A DNA stretch of 64,000 bases from Cryomorphaceae bacterium (GCA_905182525.1 CAJJBV010000003.1:186001-250000), one strand, 5' to 3'. Shown: positions 1-9,597, counted from the stretch's first letter. The notes: a model not told the origin generated them from the sequence alone. Numbers and translations: made by a program.

Positions 1-257
1 CTCCAATAGGAATTCTAGCATTTTATAGCTATTTCCAAGCTGGAGCATTTAATTTAGTAATTGAAGGTGTTGATCATAAGAATCTATTAATATATTATGC
101 ACTAGTTATGGCATTTTTCTTTGTTTTTGGTGGGTGGATTGGTGCGAAATTTGCATTTAAAACTCCTATTCATATTGTTCAATTACTTTTCGGTCTGTTT
201 ATGCTTTACGCATCGATTAAAATGATAATTAACGGAGTTCAGTATTATATTAAATGA
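1..257 (+). CDS. TauE/SafE-like sulfite exporter family protein, C-terminal fragment
   Basis: This is the last 84 codons of a membrane protein that begins before the window; the open frame runs from base 3 to a TGA at 255-257. It shows a hydrophobic stretch, then a Gly-rich turn (FGGWIGAKFAF), a Pro-containing loop, and a final hydrophobic helix (LLFGLFMLYASIKM). That order matches the C-terminal repeat of TauE/SafE permeases, which move sulfite or organosulfonates. The substrate cannot be read from the fragment. Its TGA overlaps the ATG of the next gene (ATGA), so the two are probably translationally coupled. The family call rests on a short stretch and is moderate. Confidence 0.6.
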   Translation, partial: PIGILAFYSYFQAGAFNLVIEGVDHKNLLIYYALVMAFFFVFGGWIGAKFAFKTPIHIVQLLFGLFMLYASIKMIINGVQYYIK

Positions 258-1429
258 TAAATAAAGTTAAAAATATTGCTAAAAAACATGTTGAAAAAGT
301 AATTAACGTGAGAAGGTATTTGCATGCTAATCCAGAACTTTCTTTTAAAGAATACCAAACATCAAAATTTATTCAGTCCATTCTTAAAGAGAATAAAATT
401 CCATTTACTAATAACCATGTTAAAACTGGAATTATTGCTACAATTAAGGGTAATAACCCTAGCATAAAAGAAATTATCCTAAGGGCAGATATGGATGCTC
501 TCCCAATTCAAGAAGAAAATAATTTAGACTATAAATCTAAAAATGATGGATTAATGCATGCATGTGGGCATGACGTTCATAGTGCATCACTTATAGGAAC
601 GGCATTAATTTTAAATGAATTAAAAGACGAATTTGAAGGAACTATTAAATTAGTTTTTCAGCCTGGAGAAGAAAAACTTCCTGGCGGTGCAAAATTAATG
701 ATTGAAGATGGGCTCTTGAAAAACAAGCCCATAGCATGTATTGCTCAGCATGTTTATCCAGAACTTCCTGTTGGAAAAGTTGGCTTTAGATCTGGTTTAT
801 ATATGGCTTCTGCCGATGAATTACATGTGACCATAAAAGGGAAAGGTGGTCACGCAGCATTACCACATCTATTAAATGATCCTGTTTTAATGTGTTCTCA
901 AATAATAACAAGTCTTCAACAAATTATAAGCAGAAATAATAAACCAAATAATCCATCAGTTCTTTCATTTGGATATGTAAATGCAGCTGGAGAAACCAAT
1001 ATAATTCCAGATTTTGTAAAGCTTAGAGGTACTTTTAGAACATTTGATGAAAAATGGAGATTTACTGCACATGAAAAAATGAAAAAAATTGCTAATGCAA
1101 TATGCGAAAGTGCTGGAGGATCGTGTGAATTTGATATTAAAGTAGGTTATCCTTCCTTAATTAACAATAATAAAGTTACAGAAGATGCAAAGGCATCAGC
1201 TGAAAGGTATTTAGGGGGGGAGAATATAATTAACCTTGATCTTAGAATGACTTCTGAAGATTTTGCATACGTTAGTCAAGCTAGTCCGTCTTGTTTTTAT
1301 AGAATTGGGACTGGTGATGGCGATTCAATTAAAAGACTTCATACATCTAAATTTAACATTGATGAAAAAATATTTACAATTTCATCTGGTTTAATGGCCT
1401 ATATTGCTCTTGAAAAAATTAGTAAATAA
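254..1429 (+). CDS. M20D-family amidohydrolase / N-acyl-amino-acid hydrolase
   Basis: A 391-residue cytosolic metallo-hydrolase of peptidase family M20 (hippurate hydrolase/IAA-amino acid hydrolase group), which cleaves N-acyl or N-carbamoyl amino acids. The family motifs occur in order: RRYLHANPELSFKE near residue 20, LRADMDALPI near 77, HACGHDVHSA near 102, FQPGEE near 134, the dimerisation-domain GGHAALPH near 198, and MTSEDFAYV near 335. Cys and His in HACGHD and Glu in PGEE fit the usual metal-binding and catalytic residues. No signal peptide is seen. The start overlaps the preceding exporter stop by 4 bases. The exact substrate is unknown. Confidence 0.9.
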   Translation: MINKVKNIAKKHVEKVINVRRYLHANPELSFKEYQTSKFIQSILKENKIPFTNNHVKTGIIATIKGNNPSIKEIILRADMDALPIQEENNLDYKSKNDGLMHACGHDVHSASLIGTALILNELKDEFEGTIKLVFQPGEEKLPGGAKLMIEDGLLKNKPIACIAQHVYPELPVGKVGFRSGLYMASADELHVTIKGKGGHAALPHLLNDPVLMCSQIITSLQQIISRNNKPNNPSVLSFGYVNAAGETNIIPDFVKLRGTFRTFDEKWRFTAHEKMKKIANAICESAGGSCEFDIKVGYPSLINNNKVTEDAKASAERYLGGENIINLDLRMTSEDFAYVSQASPSCFYRIGTGDGDSIKRLHTSKFNIDEKIFTISSGLMAYIALEKISK

Positions 1430-1495
1430 TTAACATAAACTAGAGTGAATAATAAATTTAAATGCTCTATATTAGAATAATAGATTATTTAAAAA

Positions 1496-3694
1496 ATGAA
1501 TAGGGTTCAAACTGATTTAAAAGCTTCATTATTAAAGTACTTTGGATTTGATTCTTTCAAGGGCGAACAGGAGGAAGTCATTTCAAATCTTCTCTCAGGT
1601 AATAATACATTTGTAATAATGCCAACTGGCGGAGGAAAGTCACTTTGTTACCAGCTTCCTGCTTTAATTTGCGATGGTACAGCTATTGTAGTTTCTCCTC
1701 TTATTGCTTTAATGAAAAATCAAGTTGATGCTATCAGACAAGTAAGTGATAATGATGGAATTGCCCATTTTTTAAATTCCTCTTTGAATAAAGGTGAAGT
1801 CAAAAAAGTTAAAAGTGATGTGTCAGATGGCACTACTAAGCTATTATATGTAGCTCCTGAGTCACTTACTAAAAAAGAAAATATTGATTTTTTAAAAACT
1901 ATTACTATTTCTTTTTTTGCAATTGATGAAGCTCATTGCATTTCAGAATGGGGGCATGATTTTAGACCTGAATATAGAAGACTAAAACCAATAATAAAAT
2001 CAATTGATGACGTCCCTATTATTGCCCTAACAGCAACTGCCACTTCAAAAGTTCAAGTAGATATTCAAAAAAACCTTGGGATGACAGATGCTAAACTTTT
2101 TAAAGCATCTTTCAATAGAAATAACTTATTTTATGAAGTTAAACCAAAGAAAAATGTACAAAAAGAAATTATTAGATTTATCAAATCAAGAATTGGAAAA
2201 TCTGGTATAATTTACTGTTTAAGTAGAAAAAAAGTTGAGGAAATTTCCCAGTTATTACAAGTTAACGGGATATCTTCTTTGCCCTATCATGCAGGTTTAG
2301 ATCCTGTTACAAGAGCTAAACATCAAGATATGTTTCTTATGGAAGACACTGATGTCATCGTTGCAACAATAGCATTTGGAATGGGAATTGACAAGCCAGA
2401 TGTAAGATTTGTCATTCACCACGACATTCCAAAATCATTAGAAAGTTATTATCAAGAAACAGGGAGAGCCGGAAGAGATGGTGGTGAGGGCCATTGTTTA
2501 GCATTCTACAGTTATAAAGATATAGAAAAACTAGAAAATTTTTTACATGGAAAACCGTTAGCAGAACAGGAAGTTGGTCATCAATTACTTCAAGAAGTTG
2601 TAGCATATTCTGAAACCAGTATTAATAGACGAAAGTTTTTACTTCACTATTTTGGTGAGGAATTTGATGAAATTAATGGCCCTGGTGCAAATATGTGCGA
2701 TAACTCTCAAAATCCTAAAGAAAAAATACAAGGGTTAGATTATGTAAAATTAGCCTTAGAATGCGTAAAATCAGTTACAGGAAAACACAAGGTGAAATAT
2801 TTTGCAAATTTGTTAGTCGGAATAAAAAATGCTGAGATGACTACTTATAAGGGAACAGAATCTCCTTTTTTTAGTAAAGGTTCTCATGAAGACGAGCATT
2901 TTTGGCATGCAGTATTTAGACAAATTGTGGTGATGGGTTATTTAAAGAAAGAAGTCGAGTCTTATGGCACTCTACTATTAACTCAAAAAGGTAAAGATTT
3001 TATTAAATCTCCATATAGCATTGATCTTATTAAAGAGCATGATTTTAGTGATACAGATGATACCGACATTATTCTTAATCAGAAGAGTGGAGGTGGTGCT
3101 TTAGATGAAAAACTATTCAAAATGTTAAAGGATCTAAGAAAAAGTATTGCTGTCAAAAAAAGTATTCCTCCATTTGTTATCTTTCAAGATCCTTCAATTG
3201 AAGAAATGACGATGCAATATCCTATAAACATTGATGAATTACAGAAAATTAGCGGTGTAGGAATTGGAAAGGCAGAAAGATATGGCAATCCTTTTGTTGA
3301 TCTTATAAAAAAATATGTTGATGAAAATAATATAGAAAGAATACAAGATTTTGTAATGAAAAGTATTGTAAATAAAAGTGGTAAAAAAGTTAATATAATT
3401 ACAAATATTGACAGAAAATTACCACTAGAAGACATTGCGAAAAGTCAAAACAAAAAAATTGAAGAGCTAATTTTAGAAATTGAAAATATTGTATTATCAG
3501 GAACAAAAATTAATATAGATTATTATCTTAACAATATTATGGACGATGATTCTCAAAAAGAGATTTATGATTACTTTTTAGAGGATGCTAAAACAGATGA
3601 TATTTCAGAAGCTTATGATGAGTTTGATGGTGATTACAGCGAAGATGAACTTAGACTTATTAAGATAAAATTTATGAGTGAAATGGCTAATTAA
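1496..3694 (+). CDS. recQ: ATP-dependent DNA helicase RecQ
   Basis: A 732-residue superfamily 2 helicase that unwinds DNA in recombination and repair. Walker A is TGGGKS near residue 45, and the DEAH box is in DEAHCISEWGHDFRPEYRRL near 143. The conserved helicase motif VATIAFGMGIDKPDVRFVIH and the arginine-finger region QETGRAGRDG follow. An RQC region comes next, then an HRDC-like segment near 535-620 and an acidic C-terminus. The zinc-binding site of Escherichia coli RecQ is degenerate: only one of the four Cys positions, Cys401, is present in the GPGANMCDNS stretch. Length exceeds E. coli RecQ by about 120 residues, as is usual in Bacteroidota. The 3' end overlaps the convergent neighbour by 8 bases. 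Confidence 0.95.
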   Translation: MNRVQTDLKASLLKYFGFDSFKGEQEEVISNLLSGNNTFVIMPTGGGKSLCYQLPALICDGTAIVVSPLIALMKNQVDAIRQVSDNDGIAHFLNSSLNKGEVKKVKSDVSDGTTKLLYVAPESLTKKENIDFLKTITISFFAIDEAHCISEWGHDFRPEYRRLKPIIKSIDDVPIIALTATATSKVQVDIQKNLGMTDAKLFKASFNRNNLFYEVKPKKNVQKEIIRFIKSRIGKSGIIYCLSRKKVEEISQLLQVNGISSLPYHAGLDPVTRAKHQDMFLMEDTDVIVATIAFGMGIDKPDVRFVIHHDIPKSLESYYQETGRAGRDGGEGHCLAFYSYKDIEKLENFLHGKPLAEQEVGHQLLQEVVAYSETSINRRKFLLHYFGEEFDEINGPGANMCDNSQNPKEKIQGLDYVKLALECVKSVTGKHKVKYFANLLVGIKNAEMTTYKGTESPFFSKGSHEDEHFWHAVFRQIVVMGYLKKEVESYGTLLLTQKGKDFIKSPYSIDLIKEHDFSDTDDTDIILNQKSGGGALDEKLFKMLKDLRKSIAVKKSIPPFVIFQDPSIEEMTMQYPINIDELQKISGVGIGKAERYGNPFVDLIKKYVDENNIERIQDFVMKSIVNKSGKKVNIITNIDRKLPLEDIAKSQNKKIEELILEIENIVLSGTKINIDYYLNNIMDDDSQKEIYDYFLEDAKTDDISEAYDEFDGDYSEDELRLIKIKFMSEMAN

Positions 3695-4595
3695 AAATTT
3701 TGATTTTATATCTTTTTTCAAAACCTTCTATTCCTGAAATTCCACCAGAGTGTAGTGCTATAATTTTTTTATTTTGAAGCGCCTTATTAGTTTTTAATTC
3801 ATTTACTAAGCCATAGAACATTTTTCCAGAGTAAATAGGGTCTGTAATTAGCCCCGTTATTTTATAAAATTCCCTAATAAAAGCTATTAATTTCTCATTA
3901 TATTTAGCGTATCCTCCTAGATGATAATCATGACTCAATAACCAATTTCCATCAAAAATTTTGTTCGTATGATTGTGATAATTCTTTGAAATATTCTTGC
4001 TTATGTTAGAAGCACCTTTAAGAACTACAATACCAAAACAGATTTGATTTTTGTTAAGTCCCGAGACTAATCCAGAAAAGGTAGCTCCAGTTCCAACTTC
4101 GCAAAATATATAATCAAACTTTACTTTAATTTCATTTACGATTTCTTGACACCCATTTATTCCATACAAATTCGCACCACCTTCTGGTATAAAAAAATGA
4201 TTATTGTAATTAACAGCTAAATAATTATTAATCCAAATGGAGTTTTTATAGTTTTCACGGGATATATATTTAATAGAAGCTCCAAACGATTTGCATTTAG
4301 ATAGCACATCATTTAATGGGTTAGATAATTCTCCTCTAATTAATAAAACACAGGGAATAGAGTATTGATTACATATATAAGATAGTGATAAAATATGAGA
4401 CGAGTAAGCTCCCCCCATACTAACTATTCCTTGTTTAGATATGGAAAAATAGTGATCTAGATTATATTTTAATTTTCTCCACTTATTGCCTGAAACTACT
4501 GGATGAATTAAATCATCTCGTTTTACATAAACTTTATTCTTAATACCATAGTATGATAAATCAAGATTTTCAATTGGAGAATCATTAAAAGTCAT
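3687..4595 (-). CDS. PLP-dependent D-cysteine desulfhydrase / ACC deaminase-like protein
   Basis: A 302-residue fold-type II PLP enzyme of the 1-aminocyclopropane-1-carboxylate deaminase/D-cysteine desulfhydrase family. The N-terminal signature VKRDDLIHPVVSGNKWRKLK carries the PLP-binding lysine in SGNKWRK. GGAYSSH and the Gly-rich phosphate loop EVGTGATFSGL follow, and LHSGGISG lies near the C-terminus. Members release pyruvate, ammonia and sulfide from D-cysteine, or open the cyclopropane ring; sequence alone does not separate these, and D-cysteine desulfhydrase is the commoner bacterial role. It overlaps the DUF4286 gene by 4 bases and recQ, on the other strand, by 8. Confidence 0.85.
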   Translation of the reverse strand: MTFNDSPIENLDLSYYGIKNKVYVKRDDLIHPVVSGNKWRKLKYNLDHYFSISKQGIVSMGGAYSSHILSLSYICNQYSIPCVLLIRGELSNPLNDVLSKCKSFGASIKYISRENYKNSIWINNYLAVNYNNHFFIPEGGANLYGINGCQEIVNEIKVKFDYIFCEVGTGATFSGLVSGLNKNQICFGIVVLKGASNISKNISKNYHNHTNKIFDGNWLLSHDYHLGGYAKYNEKLIAFIREFYKITGLITDPIYSGKMFYGLVNELKTNKALQNKKIIALHSGGISGIEGFEKRYKIKIFN

Positions 4596-4906
4596 GAATT
4601 TACTTCATAAATAATCTCTAGTACTGTTCTAAAAGCAACACTTTTATTAGCATATTTTTTTTGATATTTTTTTTGCAACTCTTCAGCAAAACTAGATTGA
4701 TAATCTTGATAATTTTCCCAAGAATTTAAATAATATTGAATACTATAAGAAATGCCTCCCTCCTGCTCGGCATGAATTTTTGCAATCTTACTTTTTATGA
4801 ATAGCCCAGTAGACAAGACATCTGGAATATGAACTTCTTTCATCCAAATAAGCCACTCTTGATGTACATCATAATCAATACTAACAGTAATATTATATAA
4901 AATCAT
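4592..4906 (-). CDS. DUF4286 family protein
   Basis: A 104-residue protein with no signal peptide or membrane segment. It resembles the small DUF4286 family of Bacteroidota: an opening beta-strand (ILYNITVSID), the WLIWMKEVHIP segment, and an aromatic-rich YYLNSWENYQDYQ stretch, consistent with a dimeric alpha/beta-barrel ferredoxin-like fold. Function is unknown. It sits in a minus-strand run, one base overlapping the TPR gene upstream and four bases overlapping the PLP enzyme downstream, so all three are probably on one transcript. Confidence 0.75.
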   Translation of the reverse strand: MILYNITVSIDYDVHQEWLIWMKEVHIPDVLSTGLFIKSKIAKIHAEQEGGISYSIQYYLNSWENYQDYQSSFAEELQKKYQKKYANKSVAFRTVLEIIYEVNS

Positions 4907-6783
4907 TATGAGTTTTTTATAATTTTCTCGTTTGTACTACCTGCTAATTTTCTAAATCTTTTTCTTGCCTCAGCAGTATATAAACTTCCCTGATGTTCAA
5001 AAAGAATAGTTTTAAAATATTTTTTTGCACTATCAAGATCTTTGATGTTTTCTTGATATATACACCCTGCTAAAAATAATGAATTGTCTAATAATATAGA
5101 ATTAGGGAATTTTTTCTCGATTTCTAATAAGTTATTTATTGCTTGAGAATAATTATTTTGCTTTAAATATATTTTGGCTTTTCTAAACAAAATCTCGTCA
5201 TTTAAAGAATGATTTTTAAAGTTGTTTAAAACAGAATCATATAATATTATTGCCTCCGAATATTGTTGTTGTGCAGAAAGCATATCAGCATAAGAAAATA
5301 ATTTCATAGCTATCTCTGAGGTGTCCATATTAAAATTATCAGAAATTAAAACTGATAATTCTAGGGCATCATTAGCAATTAGCTTTGAAGTGGAAGCTTT
5401 TAAAACATCTAATTGGGATTGACACCAGTCATATTCGCCAGAAAAATAATAAACTTGGGCGTTTTTGAACTTCGCTAAATGACCTAATTGATCGTCTTTA
5501 AATTGTTTTTCTATTTGAAGGTATTTTAAAGATGCCTCCCAAATATTATCTTCTAAAACTAGAATATCAGCCAACTTCAATTTTGCCTCTGCCTTAAGTT
5601 TTTCTTTTAATCTTGGAATTAATATGGCAGTATTTAAATGTTGTTTAGCGGCGCTTACATCATCCAGATAATATGCTTCAATTTCAGAAAGGTCAACAAG
5701 TAAGTTATATTTTCTAATTGAATTATTAAAGGTATTATTAGAAATATCTAATTGTGATAATGTTATAATATAATTAGACTTAAGTTCTTTTAATTCCTCT
5801 ACAAGAATATGATTTCCAGTAAGCAGTTTTCTTTTAATAGCAAGTAACTTTTTGTTCTTTGCTTCTAGTTTATTCTCTAATACACTACTGTTTTCAATGA
5901 CATATTGATAGGATTTAACAGCAATATTATAGTTTTTATTATTTAATGATATATTTCCTAATTCTAAAACCTTTGATCCATTTTTATTAAGCTTTTTATC
6001 TAAAGATTTAATTTGTATAAAAGCATTTTCATAATCATTATTAGTCATATAAAACCAAGAAAGAAGTTCGATATAAATAGTTTTTTGTGACTCAGATTGA
6101 ATTTTTTTAATTATAAACTTTCTTAATATTTCTTTTTCTTTTAAATTATTTTGAAAATCTATACTGTTTATTAGTCCATTTTGAACAGTATTTAAAAAAT
6201 TATCACTTTGATCAAGCATTTCAAAAAAAGTGTTTATCATTTTGCTTATTTCTCCTTTTTTATTGTAGATCAATGCCGTCTTTGAGTGAAAAGAAAAAAT
6301 ATTTTGTTTACTACTAGCTTCAAAGTTTAAATAGGTTAATAAGGCTCTATCTGTGTCTCCAATTTTCTCAAAAGCTAGACCAAGATCTAAAGCGTCATTA
6401 TACAAAGTCTGATCACTAATTTGTTTAATGGCCTTGTCAAGAATTTGAGACTTCTTTTCCAACTTATTATCAAGACCATATACTAAACCTAGATCAACTA
6501 CAGTGCTGAGTTTATTTGGGAAATCTTTAATAATATCTTTACATAATTTTTCAGCACTTTTTAACTGTTTTAGTTCTATAAATGATGAATAATAGTTGTT
6601 ATATATTTTGAGTTTATAATTCGGTTCTTTCGCTATTTTATTATAATAAAGAATAGCTTTTTCATATTCTGCATCTACATAATATTTTTGAGCTAATTGT
6701 AAATCAAGTTCACTTACCTGAGCAAAAGAACAATACGTGTATAAAAATGAAAACAATATGATGAATTGATATTTAAGTCTCAT
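4906..6783 (-). CDS. Exported tetratricopeptide-repeat protein
   Basis: A long exported TPR protein of about 625 residues. The start was placed at the second Met (base 6783), because MRLKYQFIILFSFLYTYCSFAQ is a good signal peptide and the codon sits just after the stop of the upstream gene; a longer start at 6807 would overlap it. TPR-like helical hairpins run through the whole length, for example LAQKYYVDAEYEKAILYYNKIA near the N-terminus. The C-terminus (YLKQNNYSQAINNLLEIEKKFP, then DSAKKYFKTILFEHQGS) resembles the YfiO/BamD type. It probably acts in the periplasm as a scaffold, and no enzyme motif is visible. It is co-directional with the lipoprotein and serS genes upstream. Confidence 0.75.
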   Translation of the reverse strand: MRLKYQFIILFSFLYTYCSFAQVSELDLQLAQKYYVDAEYEKAILYYNKIAKEPNYKLKIYNNYYSSFIELKQLKSAEKLCKDIIKDFPNKLSTVVDLGLVYGLDNKLEKKSQILDKAIKQISDQTLYNDALDLGLAFEKIGDTDRALLTYLNFEASSKQNIFSFHSKTALIYNKKGEISKMINTFFEMLDQSDNFLNTVQNGLINSIDFQNNLKEKEILRKFIIKKIQSESQKTIYIELLSWFYMTNNDYENAFIQIKSLDKKLNKNGSKVLELGNISLNNKNYNIAVKSYQYVIENSSVLENKLEAKNKKLLAIKRKLLTGNHILVEELKELKSNYIITLSQLDISNNTFNNSIRKYNLLVDLSEIEAYYLDDVSAAKQHLNTAILIPRLKEKLKAEAKLKLADILVLEDNIWEASLKYLQIEKQFKDDQLGHLAKFKNAQVYYFSGEYDWCQSQLDVLKASTSKLIANDALELSVLISDNFNMDTSEIAMKLFSYADMLSAQQQYSEAIILYDSVLNNFKNHSLNDEILFRKAKIYLKQNNYSQAINNLLEIEKKFPNSILLDNSLFLAGCIYQENIKDLDSAKKYFKTILFEHQGSLYTAEARKRFRKLAGSTNEKIIKNS

Positions 6784-6784
6784 T

Positions 6785-7300
6785 TTATAAACATTGTTTT
6801 TCAGCATATTGCTTTATTGGAAAGTATAAACTATCATTTGTAGAAACAATAAAATTATATAGGTCTAGTAAATTAAGAATGTCATCAGAAATTCTTTGGA
6901 CATTTCTTTCTTCAAGCTCAATAAAAAAAGGTATAGAATCAAGGCTAATAATATTATTAGAAATATCAGATTTAAAATCTTTAAGTTGATTATTCTGAGA
7001 TTCTAAATTTTTAATTATAACTCTATACTTATTAAAAAAATCAGGACATGCTTTTCGTATGCCTTTATAATTGTTTATTTTCTGAATGAATTTATTGTCA
7101 ATAGAATCAACACATTTTTTTACTAAATCTATATTTTCTTTATAACCTTCTAGGGCAGTAGATACTGCTGGGGAATTTATTTCTTGAATACTATTCTCTA
7201 GGTAAGATAATTTTAAAATAAGCAAATTAACTTCCTTCTTACCCGGGCTGTGGCATGATAACAATGATGAAAGTATAATAAATAAAATTAGATTTCTCAT
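6785..7300 (-). CDS. Hypothetical lipoprotein
   Basis: A 171-residue protein starting with a lipoprotein signal peptide (MRNLILFIILSSLLSC, lipobox LLSC, Cys16). The rest is predicted mostly alpha-helical and coiled-coil-like, rich in Lys, Asn and Ile. I do not recognise a family. It lies between serS, 6 bases upstream, and the TPR protein, whose best start follows its stop at once. It is probably the membrane-anchored partner of that TPR protein, but this is inferred from position only. Confidence 0.7.
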   Translation of the reverse strand: MRNLILFIILSSLLSCHSPGKKEVNLLILKLSYLENSIQEINSPAVSTALEGYKENIDLVKKCVDSIDNKFIQKINNYKGIRKACPDFFNKYRVIIKNLESQNNQLKDFKSDISNNIISLDSIPFFIELEERNVQRISDDILNLLDLYNFIVSTNDSLYFPIKQYAEKQCL

Positions 7301-7306
7301 AAAAGT

Positions 7307-8578
7307 TTATATCGAGTCAAATCCAGTATAGGGTCTTAAAACTTTAGGGATTTTAATACCGTCCTGATATTGATTTATTTCTAATAATGATGCCATAATC
7401 CTTGGAAGTGCAAGTGCGCTTCCGTTTAGTGTGTGAGCTAATTCAATTTCTCTATCTTGATTTCTAAACCTTAATTTCAATCTAGTAGATTGAAAGGTTT
7501 CAAAATTAGAAACAGAGCTTACTTCAAGCCATTTGTCTTGTCCAGACGAATAAGTTTCTAAATCGTATGTAAGGGCTGATGTGAAACCTAAATCACCACC
7601 ACAAAGTTTAAGTTTCCTATATGGTAATTCTAGCTTTTTAATTAACCCCTCTATATAATTCACCATTTTATCTAGAGTATTATAACTTTCATTTGGATTT
7701 GTTATTTGAACAATCTCAACTTTATCAAACTGATGTAATCTATTTAATCCTCTAACCTCCTTACCATATGAACCTGCTTCTCTTCGAAAGCAAGGAGTAT
7801 AGCCTACATGTTTTACGGGTAAATCTTTATAATCTAAAATTACATCTCTGTAGATATTTGTAATTGGAACCTCGGCTGTTGGAATTAAATATAAATCATC
7901 AACTGAAACATGATACATTTGCCCTTCTTTATCTGGAAGTTGCCCTGTTCCATAACCAGAAGATTCGTTTACTAAATGAGGAACTGATAGTTCTTGATAA
8001 CCATCTAAGTTTCCTTGATTTAGAAAAAACTGAATTAATGCTCTTTGAAGAATGGCCCCTTTTCCTTTATAAACAGGGAATCCAGCACCTGATATTTTAA
8101 CACCAAGTTCAAAGTCAATTAGGTCATACTTTTCACAGAGTTCCCAATGAGGTAATAATTCTTTATTTTTTATTTGAGATAAGTCAGATGAAAAAATTAC
8201 TTCGTTATCACTTTCTAATTTACCAGGTGGAACTATTTCATTAGGTATGTTGGGGATTTGATACAAAAGATCAATAATTGAATTGTCTAAATCCATAAAA
8301 CTACTTTTCAGAAGCTTTATTTTATCTTTTAAAGTAGTTGTTTGTTTTTTTAAATCATTTGCTTTATCGATGTTACCAGCTTTAAATTCAGTTCCAATTT
8401 GTGATGATAAAACATTCATCTGTGAAGAAAATTCGTCTAAACTCTTTTGAGTTTCTCTTTTTTGTAAATCAAGATCATATATCTGATTTATCTGATCTGC
8501 AACATTAATGTTTCTGATTTCTAAAATCTTTTTAATAATAAAATCTTTGTCAGATCTAATTTTTTGAATTTGTAACAT
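7307..8578 (-). CDS. serS: Seryl-tRNA synthetase
   Basis: A 423-residue class II aminoacyl-tRNA synthetase that charges tRNA-Ser. The N-terminal coiled-coil arm that grips the tRNA variable loop spans roughly residues 25-105 (alternating Gln, Lys and Leu). Motif 2 is in TPCFRREAGSYGKEVRGLNRLHQFDK, motif 3 in ELAHTLNGSALALPRIMASLLE, and TAEVPITNIYRD lies near residue 235. Length and motifs match the bacterial enzyme. It is the first gene of a minus-strand run leading into the lipoprotein and TPR genes. Confidence 0.97.
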   Translation of the reverse strand: MLQIQKIRSDKDFIIKKILEIRNINVADQINQIYDLDLQKRETQKSLDEFSSQMNVLSSQIGTEFKAGNIDKANDLKKQTTTLKDKIKLLKSSFMDLDNSIIDLLYQIPNIPNEIVPPGKLESDNEVIFSSDLSQIKNKELLPHWELCEKYDLIDFELGVKISGAGFPVYKGKGAILQRALIQFFLNQGNLDGYQELSVPHLVNESSGYGTGQLPDKEGQMYHVSVDDLYLIPTAEVPITNIYRDVILDYKDLPVKHVGYTPCFRREAGSYGKEVRGLNRLHQFDKVEIVQITNPNESYNTLDKMVNYIEGLIKKLELPYRKLKLCGGDLGFTSALTYDLETYSSGQDKWLEVSSVSNFETFQSTRLKLRFRNQDREIELAHTLNGSALALPRIMASLLEINQYQDGIKIPKVLRPYTGFDSI

Positions 8579-8633
8579 TCTAGGTTATTATTTATTGTAA
8601 AAATATCAAAATTGGTGGTTTAAAAAAAACATA

Positions 8634-8660
8634 TAAAAAAAGCGCTTTACAAGCGCTTTT
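8634..8660 (-). terminator. Rho-independent terminator after rplU-rpmA
   Basis: The arms AAAAGCGCTT (8638-8647) and AAGCGCTTTT (8651-8660) are perfectly complementary around a TAC loop. On the minus strand the hairpin is followed by a run of T. It lies 28 bases past the rpmA stop and before serS, so it ends the ribosomal protein transcript. Confidence 0.85.
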
Positions 8661-8687
8661 AATTTAATTATATTTTAAAGTAAAAAC

Positions 8688-8948
8688 CTAATTCTCTAAA
8701 AGTGTTACAGAAACAAATGATTTGTTTTTTGCTTTTTTTCTAAATTCTACAATACCGTCTTTAAGAGCAAATAATGTGTGGTCTTTTCCAATCCCAACAT
8801 TTTCACCTGGGTTATGTTTAGTTCCTCTTTGCCTAACGATAATATTACCAGCAATTGCTAATTGACCACCAAAAATTTTGACTCCAAGTCTCTTTGATTC
8901 TGATTCTCTACCGTTATTTGAGCTACCAGCTCCTTTCTTATGTGCCAT
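8688..8948 (-). CDS. rpmA: 50S ribosomal protein L27
   Basis: An 86-residue large-subunit protein whose N-terminal tail reaches the peptidyl transferase centre. It begins [18 protein letters not shown] and contains the hallmark [24 protein letters not shown] and [18 protein letters not shown] segments. Length is normal. It follows rplU by 24 bases, the universal L21-L27 order, and is followed by a strong terminator. Confidence 0.98.
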   Translation of the reverse strand: MAHKKGAGSSNNGRESESKRLGVKIFGGQLAIAGNIIVRQRGTKHNPGENVGIGKDHTLFALKDGIVEFRKKAKNKSFVSVTLLEN

Positions 8949-8972
8949 AATAAATAGATTAAAAAATTAAAT

Positions 8973-9419
8973 TTATTTTTTTGTTTTTGGAGCAGCTGCT
9001 TTTGCTTTTGTAGCTGGTTTTTTAGACGCCACTTTATTAACAGGGGCTGCTTTAATAGTTTCTAATTCTTTCTTTTCAACTTTTGGAGCTGCTTTTTTAG
9101 CGGCTAACTTTTTTCCAATTTCTTGAACAGTTATTTCAGTTAGTCTTTGTCTATGACCATTTTTAACTTTATAACCTTTTCTTCTTTTCTTTTTAAAAAC
9201 AATCACTTTATCTCCCAAAAGATGTTGTTCAATTTTTGCTGTGACCTGAATTCCGTTTACAGATGGTGAACCGACTGTAACTTTACCTTTGTCGTCTAGT
9301 AAAAGTACGTTTTCAAAAGTTATTTTTGAACCTGGCTTGCCCTCTAATTGATGAACAAAATATTTTTGATCTTTTTCAACTTTGAATTGTTGCCCAGCTA
9401 TTTCTACGATCGCATACAT
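8973..9419 (-). CDS. rplU: 50S ribosomal protein L21 with Ala/Lys-rich tail
   Basis: A 148-residue L21. The core of about 105 residues (MYAIVEIAGQQFKVEKDQKYFVHQL to the KKRRKGYKVKNGHRQRLTEI signature) binds 23S rRNA. A C-terminal extension of about 40 residues rich in Ala, Lys and Pro follows, as often seen in Bacteroidota L21; its role is unknown. It is the first gene of the rplU-rpmA operon and has a well-formed Bacteroidota promoter about 40 bases upstream. Confidence 0.96.
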   Translation of the reverse strand: MYAIVEIAGQQFKVEKDQKYFVHQLEGKPGSKITFENVLLLDDKGKVTVGSPSVNGIQVTAKIEQHLLGDKVIVFKKKRRKGYKVKNGHRQRLTEITVQEIGKKLAAKKAAPKVEKKELETIKAAPVNKVASKKPATKAKAAAPKTKK

Positions 9420-9456
9420 TACTTAATAATTTATTTGTTAACTAATTTAAGGGTGG

Positions 9457-9488
9457 CAAATGTAACTACTTTTATTTACTTCTCACAA
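9457..9488 (-). promoter_or_regulatory. Predicted Bacteroidota-type promoter of rplU-rpmA
   Basis: On the minus strand, TACATTTG at 9464-9457 matches the -7 consensus TAnnTTTG exactly. A TTG at 9488-9486 lies 21 bases upstream as the -33 element. Transcription would start near 9450, leaving a leader of about 30 bases before the L21 start at 9419. Confidence 0.6.
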
Positions 9489-9597
9489 TTTGAACTTAAT
9501 AAATACAAAGCAAATGTTACACATATGTATATATGTTTGTAAATTTAGATATAAATTGATATTCTAAATCAGAATAATAAAAATTATGAAATTTTAA

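Noticed and set aside
3184-3435. Minus-strand frame inside recQ
   Set aside because: It overlaps a strongly conserved coding region, has no family resemblance, and is best read as an antisense shadow.
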